Assembly: GCA_027083355.1 (NCBI GenBank) | Contig: JALWOY010000066.1 | Span: 1 to 64,000 of the forward strand | Source: Phycisphaerales bacterium | GTDB lineage: Bacteria; Planctomycetota; Phycisphaerae; Phycisphaerales; UBA1924 | DNA length: 64,000 nucleotides | Direction: 5' to 3' | In this document: piece after piece, positions 33,215 to 41,899 of the stretch | How the letters are laid out: each line of letters begins with the position of its first letter | How positions within the stretch are numbered: position 1 is the first letter of the stretch | Position numbers and translations under genes: made by a program | Notes under the pieces: model-generated | What the model saw: the letters and a program-made list of their open reading frames with translations, nothing else | Told to the model about the DNA's origin: nothing | Databases searched by the model: none

Positions 33215-35839
33215 TCATCGCCCCCGCGTGCGCAGTTTGCCGCGCATGCGTTTCTTGGGCAGTTTCCTGGGCACGACCCCGCCTGGGAATTTCGCGGCGA
33301 GTTCCTCCGGGGTGAGTTTGTCCTCGGCGGGGAGCTCGGCGGCGTCGTCGAATCGGTTGCGTGCCTCGGCGACGCCGGTGACTTCGACGGGGGGGCGGCC
33401 CCCGGTGGGTTCGGGCCGCCAGTTTTCCGGCTTCTCGCTGGGTTTGAAGTCGGGGTATCGGCGTTCCGGGATCTCGGCGTTGATGAGCAGTTCGATCTGT
33501 GTGAGCAGCTGGCCCTGCTCGGGCGTGACGAGGCTCCACGCCACGCCCTCACGGCCCGCGCGGGCGGTCCGGCCGATGCGGTGGACGTAGATATCCGGGT
33601 CGTCGGGCAGGTCGTAGTTGACGACGTGGGTGATGCCCTCGACGTCGAGCCCGCGCGAGGCGAGATCGGAGGCGACGAGGACGTTGAGCTCGCCGTGGCG
33701 GAAGTTCCGCATCGTCTTGTTCCGCTGGCCCTGGCTCATGTCGCCGTGGAGGGCGTGGGCCTCGATCTTCTTCCGCCCGAGGTACCGCACGACGTCGTCG
33801 ACGGTGCGCTTCATGCGGCAGAAGACGAGGGTGAGGTCCGGCTCCTCGTGCGTGAGGATGTGGGCGAGCATCCGTTTTTTGTCCCACGCCTGGACGGGGA
33901 TGTGGTGCTGCTTGACCATCTCGACGGTGAGCGAGCCGGAGGTGACGACGAGCCGCTCGGGGTCCTGCATGTGCCGGCGTGCGAGGTGCTCGATCTCGTC
34001 CGAGAGCGTGGCCGAGACGAAGATGGTCTGGCGTTGCTTCGGGCACTTGCCGAGGATTTTTTTGATGTCGTCGCGGAAGCCGATATCGAACATCCGGTCG
34101 ACTTCGTCGAGGACGGCAAACTCGACGCCGCCGAGGTGGAGGAGCCTTCGTTCGATCATGTCGAGGACGCGTCCGGGCGTGCCGACGATGATCTCGGGCC
34201 CGCGTTCGAGTTTTTTCGCCTGGGTGTGGATCTTCTGCCCGCCGTAGACGGCGCAGGTTTTCAGCCCGGTGTGCCGGCCCAGCTCGGTCAGATCGTCGGT
34301 GATCTGCACGGCGAGTTCGCGGGTGGGCGCGAGGATGATCGCCTGCATCGCCTTGCCCGGGGTGGCCATCTGGAGGATGGGCAGGCCGAACGCGGCGGTT
34401 TTGCCGCTGCCGGTCTTGGCCTGACCCAGGACGTCCTTGCCCGTGAGCGCGAGCGGGATCAGCTCGCCCTGGATCTTCGTCGGGTGCTGCCAGCCCGCTT
34501 CGTTCAGCGCACGGATGAGCGGCTCGGACAGGCCAAGATCAGCGAAGGTCTTTTCAACGTTGAAGACGTGCTTGCGGGCCTCTTCGCTGAGGGGCGTGAC
34601 GGTCCGCAGGCCGTGGTGCGAGGGTTCGATGTCCTCGTCGTCGGCGTCGGATTGCGGGGCGTCGGTCGGAGCACCGGCGGCGGCCTCGGTCGCGGTGGGT
34701 TCACCCTCGGGCTTGCGCCGCCGCCGACGCCGGCGTCTGCGTTTCTTCTTCGGCGGGTTCTGCGGGGAGGCCTGCGGGTCGTCGCCGACCGCTGGGGTCC
34801 CCTCGACCGTGTGCGGATCGGACTTTGCTTCGATTTCACCCGCGGCCTGCGGTTCGCCCGGCCCGGCGTCCTGCTCGGTGTTCTCGTTCACGTGCGTCGT
34901 TCCTCTTTGTTCTTGCGGACCCGCCGCGGGCCGGGACCGGCCCGCCGCTGTGTCGTCCCGCCCGCGTCCGCTTTCTTCGTTCGGACGCGCCGTCAACGCT
35001 GAACCATAGGCTCCGGCGTGCTCTGCCGGGGTTTTCGGCGGCACGGAATCGGCCAACTCCATGAGGATCATGTGCTTCATCAGCGTCCCGGCGGCACTCG
35101 TCCCGGCGGCCAGCCAACCGGGGCGGCCGTCACGCCAGGCCTGCTTGATGACGATCTGCTTGAGGAACGCGCCGACGGGATTCATGGCGAGTTTCCACGC
35201 GTTCGTGCGCACGCCGGCGGCGTGCAGGCTCGCGGCGGAGGTCCGCGCGTGGCCCGCCTGTTTGGCGAGGTGATCGGCGAAAGTCTCGAACGAGTCGTGG
35301 CGGAGCACGCCCGGCAGAGCCACGATCCGCCCCGCCGCGGGGTCGACCTCGAGCACGTCGTGCGGGTCGAGCCCGCCCCACCGGGCCGCGCCGCGCTCGA
35401 CGAGCGACCGGCGGACGAGGCGGGTCCGCCACTCGGGCTGCCACGCGTGGCCGAGCGGCCGGCCCTTGTACCACACCACCCGGCGGACGCGGGCCGCGGC
35501 GACGGCGGGGTCGTCCGATTCGACGAGTTCACGGATCGCCCCGGCGAGGTCGGGCATCACCGGCTCGTCGCTGTCGAGGTGCAAGACCCATTCGAGCGTG
35601 GCCGATTCGAGGGCGATCTGTTTCGTCCCGACATACCCGGCCCAGGGCCTTCGCAGGACCGTCGCGCCGAACGATTCGCAGATCTCGATGGTCCGGTCCG
35701 TCGAGCCGGAATCGACGGCGATGATCTCGCCGGCGATGTGCCGGACGCTCTTGAGCACCGCGCCGATCGTGGCCTCGTTGTCGCGGCAGATGGTGACCAC
35801 GCTGAGGGGCGGTGTGTGCTTGCTGTGGGTGTCTCGCAT
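33215..35839 (-). CDS. Glycosyltransferase family 2 fused in frame to a DEAD-box-like RNA helicase
   Basis: One uninterrupted frame of 874 residues from the ATG at 35839; a GTG at 35890 adds 17. Residues 1-265 are a WaaE-like GT2 (SVVTICRDNEATIGAVLKSV; AVDSGSTDRT; LHLDSDEP, the metal DxD). A disordered link contains KKKRRRRRRRRRRKPEGE. The helicase follows: Q motif region HPTKIQGELIP, AKTGSGKTAAFG, PTRELAVQI, LDEVDRMFD (DEVD instead of DEAD), SATLS, RGLDVEGI and HRIGRTARAG. A GTG at 34891 with AGAGGA upstream could start a separate 558-residue helicase. Either the two enzymes are made fused, or the helicase is mainly translated from the internal start. GT2 and the divergent LPS kinase suggest lipopolysaccharide work; the helicase suggests RNA unwinding. 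Confidence 0.85.
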   Translation of the reverse strand: MRDTHSKHTPPLSVVTICRDNEATIGAVLKSVRHIAGEIIAVDSGSTDRTIEICESFGATVLRRPWAGYVGTKQIALESATLEWVLHLDSDEPVMPDLAGAIRELVESDDPAVAAARVRRVVWYKGRPLGHAWQPEWRTRLVRRSLVERGAARWGGLDPHDVLEVDPAAGRIVALPGVLRHDSFETFADHLAKQAGHARTSAASLHAAGVRTNAWKLAMNPVGAFLKQIVIKQAWRDGRPGWLAAGTSAAGTLMKHMILMELADSVPPKTPAEHAGAYGSALTARPNEESGRGRDDTAAGRSRPAAGPQEQRGTTHVNENTEQDAGPGEPQAAGEIEAKSDPHTVEGTPAVGDDPQASPQNPPKKKRRRRRRRRRKPEGEPTATEAAAGAPTDAPQSDADDEDIEPSHHGLRTVTPLSEEARKHVFNVEKTFADLGLSEPLIRALNEAGWQHPTKIQGELIPLALTGKDVLGQAKTGSGKTAAFGLPILQMATPGKAMQAIILAPTRELAVQITDDLTELGRHTGLKTCAVYGGQKIHTQAKKLERGPEIIVGTPGRVLDMIERRLLHLGGVEFAVLDEVDRMFDIGFRDDIKKILGKCPKQRQTIFVSATLSDEIEHLARRHMQDPERLVVTSGSLTVEMVKQHHIPVQAWDKKRMLAHILTHEEPDLTLVFCRMKRTVDDVVRYLGRKKIEAHALHGDMSQGQRNKTMRNFRHGELNVLVASDLASRGLDVEGITHVVNYDLPDDPDIYVHRIGRTARAGREGVAWSLVTPEQGQLLTQIELLINAEIPERRYPDFKPSEKPENWRPEPTGGRPPVEVTGVAEARNRFDDAAELPAEDKLTPEELAAKFPGGVVPRKLPKKRMRGKLRTRGR
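34891..34906 (-). promoter_or_regulatory. Candidate internal ribosome site for a separate helicase product
   Basis: On the minus strand AGAGGA lies about nine bases before a GTG at 34891 that is in frame with the helicase. The protein from here starts VNENTEQDAGPGEPQ. This offers a way to make the helicase without the glycosyltransferase part. Confidence 0.5.
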
Positions 35840-35915
35840 GGGTCGCGTTTCGGATCGGCGATCGGTCTTTCCGGGCGCGTGCCGGGCCACGGATCGGTCG
35901 GGGAAAGACTAGGCT

Positions 35916-36803
35916 ATGGTCGTGCTTACGCCCCCGACACAGCACATCCACCCGATCCGGTGCGCCAGAGAATACCGGTTCCCGCCCCGGGTCTGGGCCG
36001 AGGCCTTCGCCGGGGTGGACTGGTCGTCGGCCCGGTGCCTTTCCGAGAAGCCGGGGCGGGCGGTCTGGCGGGTCGTGCTCGATCTGCCCGACGGGCCGGA
36101 GGAGCTGGTCGTCAAGGTCTGCATGCACCGATCGATTGTGGACTCGGCCCGTTCCGTGGCGCATCTCGGACGCTTGCAGCGGCAGTGGCGCGGAGCGGCG
36201 CGGCTGAGCCGCAAGGGGTTCGGTGTCGCGCGGGGGCTGGCCCTGCTGCGCGGCCGGGCCGGCGGGCGGTCGTGCGACGTGCTGGTGATGGCTTCGGCGC
36301 CGGGTGTGCCGCTGATCGATCTGATGGCCTCGCCGGGCTCGCTCGGTGTGCGCACGGAGCACGAGATCGCCCGGCTGCTGGGGGAACTGGTCAGCCTGCT
36401 CGACGGGGAGCGGCTGCACTCGAAGGACCTGAAACCCTCGAACATCCTGGTGGATCTGGACACCGAAGACGGGGTGCCCGCTTTGACGATCATCGACTCG
36501 GACACGGTGGGGCACCGCCCGGACCACCCGCTGCTGCCGCTGCTCCTCGAGCCGATGGGGGTGGGGGTGCTGCCCCGGCGGTCGCTGTTGGCCAGAGCCG
36601 TCAAATCATGGGCGTGGCACGAATGGCTCAACGCGCCGTACGACACACTCGAACGCGAGATCGGGGGCCGGCCCGAGCACGAACTGGCCCGGCGGGCGTG
36701 GGCCGAGCTGGAGGCGCTGGCCGAGGAGCACGGGGACCCCACCCCCCGGCACGACCCGCTGGTGCGCGCCGCCGAGCCGCTGACGCTCGGGGGGACGGCG
36801 TGA
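35916..36803 (+). CDS. Lipopolysaccharide kinase-like (InaA/WaaP-type) protein kinase fold
   Basis: The protein has 295 residues. A nucleotide-binding lysine candidate is in EELVVKVCMHR, and the catalytic loop reads LHSKDLKPSNILVDLD with the metal-binding acid in LTIIDSD (replacing DFG). This is the pattern of Kdo/heptose and InaA-type kinases that phosphorylate lipopolysaccharide core sugars. It is divergent from the GT2 domain gene across 76 bases and twelve bases before the methyltransferase gene. Its phosphate acceptor is not known; the envelope role is inferred from family and neighbour. Confidence 0.8.
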   Translation: MVVLTPPTQHIHPIRCAREYRFPPRVWAEAFAGVDWSSARCLSEKPGRAVWRVVLDLPDGPEELVVKVCMHRSIVDSARSVAHLGRLQRQWRGAARLSRKGFGVARGLALLRGRAGGRSCDVLVMASAPGVPLIDLMASPGSLGVRTEHEIARLLGELVSLLDGERLHSKDLKPSNILVDLDTEDGVPALTIIDSDTVGHRPDHPLLPLLLEPMGVGVLPRRSLLARAVKSWAWHEWLNAPYDTLEREIGGRPEHELARRAWAELEALAEEHGDPTPRHDPLVRAAEPLTLGGTA

Positions 36804-36815
36804 TAGGCTGTCGGC

Positions 36816-37754
36816 ATGACGACCGTTGCCGCTGACCAGATCGTGTTGCCCAAGCCGGGCAAGAACGGGTTTTCTTTCAAAGACTGCCGGGTCTATGTCG
36901 GCGATTGCCGGAAATGGTTGCCGAAGTTGCCGGCCGGGGCGTTCGATCTGATCTTCGCCGATCCGCCGTTCAACTGGAACCGGGACTACGACCGCCACGA
37001 GACGGGCGACGCCTGGGACGACAACCAGAGCGAGGAAACCTATCTCGATTTCACCCGGGAATGGCTCGACCTGTGCATCGAGCGGCTCGCCGCACACGGC
37101 TCGCTGTGGGTGAACATCCCGGACACCTGGGCGGCGGAGATCGTGGTGCACCTGAAACAGCGCGGGCTGCACATGGTCAACTGGTGCATCTGGCACTACC
37201 GATTCGGGCAGAACACCACGAGCCGGTTCATCAACTCGAAGGTCCACGTGCTCTATTTCATGAAGGACCCGTCGCACCCCGACCGCCGCTGGAACCCCGA
37301 GGCGGTGGCGGAGGTCTCCGATCGGCGGGCGATCTACGGCGACCCGCGGACGGAGAACAAGAAAGAGGGCTGGCTGCCCGCGGGCCATCGCGTGCCGATG
37401 GACGTGTGGTACGGCAAGTTCTGGGGCCGCATCCAGGGCAACAACAAGGAACGCCGGCACAAGCACGACAACCAGCTGCCCGAGGTCTATCTGGGGCGTG
37501 TGATCAACGCCTGCTCGCGGGAGGGGGATCTGGTGTTGGACCCGTTCCTGGGGTCGGGCACGACGGGGACGGTGGCACAGGCGCTCGGGCGTCGGTTCGT
37601 GGGCATCGAATATTCACGGGCGAACGCCGAGCACGCGCGCGACCGTATCAAGGCGGGGCCCTGGCGCATCGAGGAGATCAAGGGACAGCGTGGACTCTCG
37701 ACGGCGATCCACCCGCCCAGAGGCGGTCTGTGGGAAGGGAAACTCGGGACGTGA
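36816..37754 (+). CDS. Orphan beta-class DNA methyltransferase (N4-cytosine or N6-adenine)
   Basis: The protein has 312 residues. The catalytic motif IV is DPPF at residues 49-52 (FADPPFNWNRDYD) and the AdoMet motif I is DPFLGSGTTGTVAQ near residue 245, so motif IV precedes motif I as in the beta class (CcrM- and M.MboII-like). No restriction enzyme gene is adjacent, so it is probably a solitary methyltransferase for regulation or cell cycle, or the remainder of a restriction system. The GAxxDLIF(A)DPPFN start is typical of site-specific enzymes. It lies twelve bases after the kinase gene. The recognition sequence cannot be told from the protein. Confidence 0.9.
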   Translation: MTTVAADQIVLPKPGKNGFSFKDCRVYVGDCRKWLPKLPAGAFDLIFADPPFNWNRDYDRHETGDAWDDNQSEETYLDFTREWLDLCIERLAAHGSLWVNIPDTWAAEIVVHLKQRGLHMVNWCIWHYRFGQNTTSRFINSKVHVLYFMKDPSHPDRRWNPEAVAEVSDRRAIYGDPRTENKKEGWLPAGHRVPMDVWYGKFWGRIQGNNKERRHKHDNQLPEVYLGRVINACSREGDLVLDPFLGSGTTGTVAQALGRRFVGIEYSRANAEHARDRIKAGPWRIEEIKGQRGLSTAIHPPRGGLWEGKLGT

Positions 37755-37840
37755 AACCGGGTGATTTGCATGGGCGCGGGGCATCGGGAAACCTGCGTGT
37801 GGCACCGGCTGCTTGTCAGCCGGAGCGCATGGACTGATGC

Positions 37841-38060
37841 GGATTCCAGAAGATTCTCGTGCTTTCTGGAGCAAGAGACGGGTGTTCTCGCCTCCCTCTC
37901 CCCGCTGGCGGGGAGAGGGCCGGGGTGAGGGGCATCATGTTTCCGTTCTTTCATTTGCACGTACAGATCGACGAGGTATGAAGAAGGAAAAGAAGTTGTA
38001 GCCCCTCACCCGCCGACGCTCCGCGTCGTCGACCTCTCCCCGGCGACCGGGGAGAGGTGG
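37841..38060. repeat. Family B repeat (copy B2), the most complete one
   Basis: It starts GGATTCCAGAAGATTCTCGT, continues through a hairpin CTCTCCCCGCTGGCGGGGAG and AGGGCCGGGGTGAGGGGC, and ends about 200 bases later with an inverted partner AGCCCCTCACCCGCCGACGC plus a second hairpin CTCTCCCCGGCGACCGGGG. The 653-base gap 37755-38407 also carries copy A4 and a short hairpin near 38200 (GGGCAACGAGTTGCCC). No gene is seen in the gap. Confidence 0.7.
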
Positions 38061-38271
38061 AGTTGGCAACCCTTGTTCACACCACGAAACCCGGATACGA
38101 AAAAGACGTCGAACAAGAAAACATCCGCCACGTGCGCCCGGGTCTGGTCAACACGCGCGAATTTTTCATGGAATCCGTATGAGATTCAAGCACGGGCAAC
38201 GAGTTGCCCGTGGCACACGACCTATGAACAGTTCGATCCTCCGGGATCCGGGTGTTTGCATGACAGCACAC

Positions 38272-38364
38272 AAAGAGCCCGGAGCGTGAGCGACGGGCCG
38301 AGTAGACGAGTGCTTTTCTTTTTCTACAGACCCTCGGCCCCGCGCTGACGCTTGAGGCTCTTTT
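38272..38364. repeat. Family A palindromic repeat (copy A4)
   Basis: The left end is AAAGAGCCCGGAGCGTGAGC and the right end GCGCTGACGCTTGAGGCTCT. The centre (GAGTGCTTTTCTTTTTCTAC, then AGACCCTCGG) is nearly the reverse complement of the centre of copy A5, so the two are recent relatives in opposite orientation. It lies before the end of trmD. Confidence 0.75.
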
Positions 38365-38407
38365 CAGAAAAAGATAACCGCAACGTCTCCGACATTGTGG
38401 CAGCGAT

Positions 38408-39184
38408 CTACTCGTCGAGCAGGTCGGGGCGGCGTTCGCGGGTGCGACGGACCATCTGTTCGAGGCGCCATCGCGCCACGGCGTCGTGGTCGCCGCCGAG
38501 CAGAACATCGGGCACGTTCATCCCAGCCCACCGCTGCGGGCGCGTGTAGTGCGGGCAGTCGAGCAGGCGGGCACGCTCGGGAACCCCCAGCTCGGCCAGC
38601 CACCGTTTCATCTTTGTGTCGATCGTCCCGCCGTCGGGGTTGATCGCCGGGGGCGGCGCGAAGGAATCCTGCCCCGCCGAATCATCGTGGCCCAAGACCC
38701 CCGGCAGGAGGCGCGCGACCGCGTCGATGAGCACGAGCGCCGCGAGTTCCCCGCCGCTGAGGATGTAGTCGCCGATCGAGATCTCGAGCGGGTCGAGGCG
38801 TTCGATGACACGCTCGTCGATGCCCTCGTAATGCCCGCAGATAAGCAACAGCCTCGGCTCGACTGCGAGTTCCCCGACGATCTGCTGCGTCAGCGGCGTC
38901 CCCTGGGGTGTCAGCAGCACACGCCGGGCGGGGCGGGGGTCGGCTCGCTCGGCCGCCATCGCCGCGTCCCACAGGGGTTGGCACGTCATGACCATGCCGG
39001 GCCCGCCCCCGAACGGGCGGTCGTCGGTCTTGCCGTGCTTGTTCAGCGTGTGGTCCCGGATATTGGTCGCGACGATCTCGACGGCACCGGCGTCGATCGC
39101 GCGTCTGGGGATGCTCACCCCGAGCACGCCGGGGGGCTCGGCGGCGAACAGCTCGGGGAAGGTGGTCAGGACGTCGATGCGCAT
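38408..39184 (-). CDS. trmD: tRNA (guanine-N1-)-methyltransferase
   Basis: SPOUT-class enzyme of 258 residues that makes m1G37 in tRNAs and prevents frameshifting. MRIDVLTTFPELF at the start is characteristic, followed by IRDHTLNKHGKTDDRPFGGG then PGMVM, and the trefoil-knot AdoMet site LLICGHYEGIDERV with SIGDYILSGGELAAL. The C terminus PDVLLGGDHDAVARWR also matches. The longer frame upstream is unlikely; the ATG at 39184 aligns with the family start. The usual rpsP-rimM-trmD-rplS neighbours are absent, so the gene is on its own here. Confidence 0.95.
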   Translation of the reverse strand: MRIDVLTTFPELFAAEPPGVLGVSIPRRAIDAGAVEIVATNIRDHTLNKHGKTDDRPFGGGPGMVMTCQPLWDAAMAAERADPRPARRVLLTPQGTPLTQQIVGELAVEPRLLLICGHYEGIDERVIERLDPLEISIGDYILSGGELAALVLIDAVARLLPGVLGHDDSAGQDSFAPPPAINPDGGTIDTKMKRWLAELGVPERARLLDCPHYTRPQRWAGMNVPDVLLGGDHDAVARWRLEQMVRRTRERRPDLLDE

Positions 39185-39343
39185 CGGCCCATGGTAGAGC
39201 GTTCCCCGGCCCGGCCGGGTCGTGTGGGGCTCGGGAGGCCGACCCAACCTTTACCATTCTCTCATCGGGCGTGGGAAAGGGCACCCGGGTGTGCGCCCAG
39301 ACTCCGTTCCGCAAGCAGAAGAATCAAACGCCCCCGGGCTTAC

Positions 39344-39832
39344 TTAGCCATTGCTGTTGTCGTTCTCGCTGCCCGCGGGCGGCGCAGGGGCCACCGGGCC
39401 GCCGCCCGGCATGATGTCCGTCACGACGGGCGGGCTGTCGGGCGGATATTCCGGCCCCTTGCGCAGCTCCATCTCGAGCCGGCGGGCCCATCGTCCCGGC
39501 ACCGGCATCGAGTTGTCCAGCAGCGTCGCCAGCTGGGTCGCCGGGATCACGTCCCACCGCATCGCGTCCGGGAAATCGACGTTGTCCTTCGTTTTGTTCG
39601 GGTAGAACCGGACGATCAGTTTCTGCCCAACGGGGACATCCATGCTCCAGATCTCTTCCTGCGAACGCGTATCCACCAGCCGGACCGTCTTCGGGCTCCA
39701 CGTATCGCTGACATACGTGAACTGGTCGAGCGATGCCCCGCGCCCGCCGGGCTTCATCGTGTTCAGGCTGTGACATCCCGACAATAGGGGGATCACCCCG
39801 GCGGCAACGGCGAGTGAAAATCGGCTGCGCAT
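39344..39832 (-). CDS. Hypothetical lipoprotein
   Basis: The protein has 162 residues. A lipoprotein signal peptide MRSRFSLAVAAGVIPLLSGC ends in the lipobox LLSGC; AAGGAG lies eight bases upstream of the ATG. The mature part has a beta-rich segment (TVRLVDTRSQEEIWSMDVPV, then GQKLIVRFYPN) and a Pro/Gly-rich tail. The central pattern is seen in other planctomycete lipoproteins, but no family name is known to me. It lies between the convergent-type block of trmD and the ispF-psuG pair. Confidence 0.75.
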   Translation of the reverse strand: MRSRFSLAVAAGVIPLLSGCHSLNTMKPGGRGASLDQFTYVSDTWSPKTVRLVDTRSQEEIWSMDVPVGQKLIVRFYPNKTKDNVDFPDAMRWDVIPATQLATLLDNSMPVPGRWARRLEMELRKGPEYPPDSPPVVTDIMPGGGPVAPAPPAGSENDNSNG

Positions 39833-39921
39833 CGGCTGGCTCCTTCGGATCAGACGCAAAGTCTACGGGCACTCCCCACGCGGGTTCGCGCCCGGACCAC
39901 TGCTATCGGTAAGATCGGACC

Positions 39922-40458
39922 ATGGCTGCATCATCGCCACAGGATTCCAGCACCCCCGCCCTCCGTATCGGCCACGGGTACGACCTGCACCGCCTCGAAC
40001 CCGCCGACGCCGGGGGCCGGCCCCTCGTCATCGGCGGGATCCGACTCGAACACGACCGCGGCCCCGTCGCCCGCTCCGACGGCGACGTGCTCCTCCACGC
40101 CGTCACCGACGCCGTCCTTGGCGCCCTTGCCCTCCCCGATATAGGGGAGTTATTCCCCGACACCGACGAGGCCAACGAGGCCCGGGATTCGGCCGACTTT
40201 CTCACCGAGGCGGTTCGGCTCGCCGCGGACCGCGGCTACCGCCCGGTGAACCTCGACGCGACCGTGATCCTCGAACGCCCCCGGCTCAAGCCGGTCAAGG
40301 CCGAGATCCGGGCCAACCTCGCCCGGCTGCTGGGCATGCCGCTCGACGCGGTCAATGTCAAGGGCAAGACGCACGAGCGGGTCGATGCCGTCGGCGAGGG
40401 CCGGGCCGTCGAGGCCCACGCCGTGATCCTGATGCAGCGACCGGAGCTGCGACCATGA
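39922..40458 (+). CDS. ispF: 2-C-methyl-D-erythritol 2,4-cyclodiphosphate synthase
   Basis: The protein has 178 residues. It forms the cyclic diphosphate of the non-mevalonate isoprenoid pathway. The metal site GHGYDLHRL (Asp and His), the SDGDVLLHAVTDAVLGAL motif and DIGELFPDTD are all clear. The C-terminal motif normally KATTTE is KGKTHE here. The stop overlaps the next start (ATGA). No ispD is adjacent. Confidence 0.95.
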   Translation: MAASSPQDSSTPALRIGHGYDLHRLEPADAGGRPLVIGGIRLEHDRGPVARSDGDVLLHAVTDAVLGALALPDIGELFPDTDEANEARDSADFLTEAVRLAADRGYRPVNLDATVILERPRLKPVKAEIRANLARLLGMPLDAVNVKGKTHERVDAVGEGRAVEAHAVILMQRPELRP

Positions 40459-41330
40459 CGCTCAGACCGGACAAGGCCGTCGCGCTCGAAACCACACTGC
40501 CCGCGCTCGGCCTGCCGCCGGGCGAGGGGCTCCCGTTCACGCGGGAACTGGGCGGGATCATCCGCGGGCTCGATGCGGAACCCGCGGTCGTCGGCGTGCT
40601 CGCGGGCGAGCCGATCGTCGGGATGACCGACGCCCAGCTGGCCGAGATGCTCGACGGTCGGCCCGTTGCCAAGGCCAACACCGCGAACCTCGGCGTGCTC
40701 ATGCACCGCCGCGCCGACGCCGCCACGACCGTCTCGGCCACGATGGAGCTCGCCGCGGGCGCCGGCGTCCGCGTCTTCGCCACCGGCGGCATCGGGGGCG
40801 TGCACAAGGGCTACGGCCAGCACCTCGACATCTCCGCCGACCTCGCCGCGCTGGCGCGTTTCCCCGTCGCCGTCGTCGCCAGCGGGACGAAATCGCTTCT
40901 CGACGTCGTTTCGACGCGCGAGGCGCTCGAAACCCTGGGCGTGCCCGTGGTGGGGTTCCGCTGCGACCGCTTCCCCGCGTTCTATCTCCGCGAAAGCGGC
41001 GCCCCGATCGACGCGCGGTTCGACGATGAAGCGGATCTCGCCGCGTTCGTCCGGGCCGAGCTGGACCGCACGGGTCGTGGGGTGCTGGTGTGCAACCCGA
41101 TCCCGGAGCATGACGAGATCCCGGCGCCCGTTTTCGGCGCGTGGCTCGCCGAGGCCGAGCGGCGGTGCGCCGACGCCGGCGGGCGCGACATCACCCCCTG
41201 CATCCTCGCGGCGTTGCACGAGATCTCGGGTGGCGAGACTTTGCGCGCAAACCTCGCGCTCGTGCGTGACAACGCCCGGCTGGCTTCTCGAATGGCCGCC
41301 TGCATGAGCGATTACACAGCCGAAGGCTGA
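40455..41330 (+). CDS. psuG: Pseudouridine-5'-phosphate glycosidase
   Basis: The protein has 291 residues. It splits pseudouridine 5'-phosphate into uracil and ribose 5-phosphate. Family motifs are GVLAGEPIVGMTDAQLAEML, AKANTANLGVLMHRR (with the catalytic lysine region), TGGIGGVHKG, VASGTKSLLDV and CNPIPEHDEIP. The pseudouridine kinase PsuK is not adjacent. It overlaps ispF by four bases, an unusual pairing, and feeds uracil to pyrimidine breakdown, which suits the beta-ureidopropionase-like gene elsewhere in the window. Confidence 0.95.
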   Translation: MTLRPDKAVALETTLPALGLPPGEGLPFTRELGGIIRGLDAEPAVVGVLAGEPIVGMTDAQLAEMLDGRPVAKANTANLGVLMHRRADAATTVSATMELAAGAGVRVFATGGIGGVHKGYGQHLDISADLAALARFPVAVVASGTKSLLDVVSTREALETLGVPVVGFRCDRFPAFYLRESGAPIDARFDDEADLAAFVRAELDRTGRGVLVCNPIPEHDEIPAPVFGAWLAEAERRCADAGGRDITPCILAALHEISGGETLRANLALVRDNARLASRMAACMSDYTAEG

Positions 41331-41364
41331 TCCGGATTCCGGCTGGCTCTTGTGCCATCTGAAT

Positions 41365-41450
41365 CAAGAGCCCCAAGCGTGAGCGCGGGGCCGAGGGTCT
41401 GCTGAATAAGAAAAGCACTCGCGGCCCGTCGCTCACGCTCCGGGCTCTTT
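41365..41450. repeat. Family A palindromic repeat (copy A5)
   Basis: The left end AAGAGCCCCAAGCGTGAGCG and the right end GTCGCTCACGCTCCGGGCTC are inverted complements; the centre is GAGGGTCTGCTGAATAAGAA followed by AAGCACTCG. It lies in the gap between the convergent psuG and yjbQ genes and may serve as a bidirectional terminator. Confidence 0.75.
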
Positions 41451-41482
41451 GGGCACCGGTCTGATACCTTGCATGTTCCGCA

Positions 41483-41890
41483 TCATCCCCCGACGTGCAC
41501 GACGACGCGCCGCGTGTGCGCCGCACGCCGGTGTTCCCACAGATAGATCCCCTGCCAGGTGCCCAGCACCAGCGACCCGCCCACGATCGGGATCGACAAC
41601 GACACCGCGGTCAACGCCGACTTGATGTGGCTCGGCATGTCGTCCGGCCCCTCGGCCGTGTGGGTGAACATCGGGTCGTGCTCGGGCACGAGCCGCTTCA
41701 TCCACGCTTCGAGGTCGGCCTTGGCGCTCGGGTCCGCGTTCTCCTGGATGATCAGGCTCGCCGACGTGTGACGCATGAAGACGGTGCACAGCCCCTCGTC
41801 GAGGTGCGCCCGCGCCACGACCCCGCGCACCTCCCCCGTGATCTCGACCAACCCCTGCCCGTGCGTGTCGATCGCCAACTCCTGAACCAT
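41483..41890 (-). CDS. YjbQ/UPF0047-family protein
   Basis: The protein has 135 residues. Family motifs are GLCTVFMRHTSASLIIQENAD, PEHDPMFTHTAEGPDDMPSH (metal-binding histidines), SLSIPIVGGSLVLGTWQGI then YLWEHR. E. coli YjbQ has weak thiamine-phosphate synthase activity, but the family's main role is unclear. It sits ten bases after the end of the protein kinase gene on the same strand, possibly co-transcribed. Confidence 0.92.
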   Translation of the reverse strand: MVQELAIDTHGQGLVEITGEVRGVVARAHLDEGLCTVFMRHTSASLIIQENADPSAKADLEAWMKRLVPEHDPMFTHTAEGPDDMPSHIKSALTAVSLSIPIVGGSLVLGTWQGIYLWEHRRAAHTRRVVVHVGG

Positions 41891-41899
41891 GGCCCGAGT

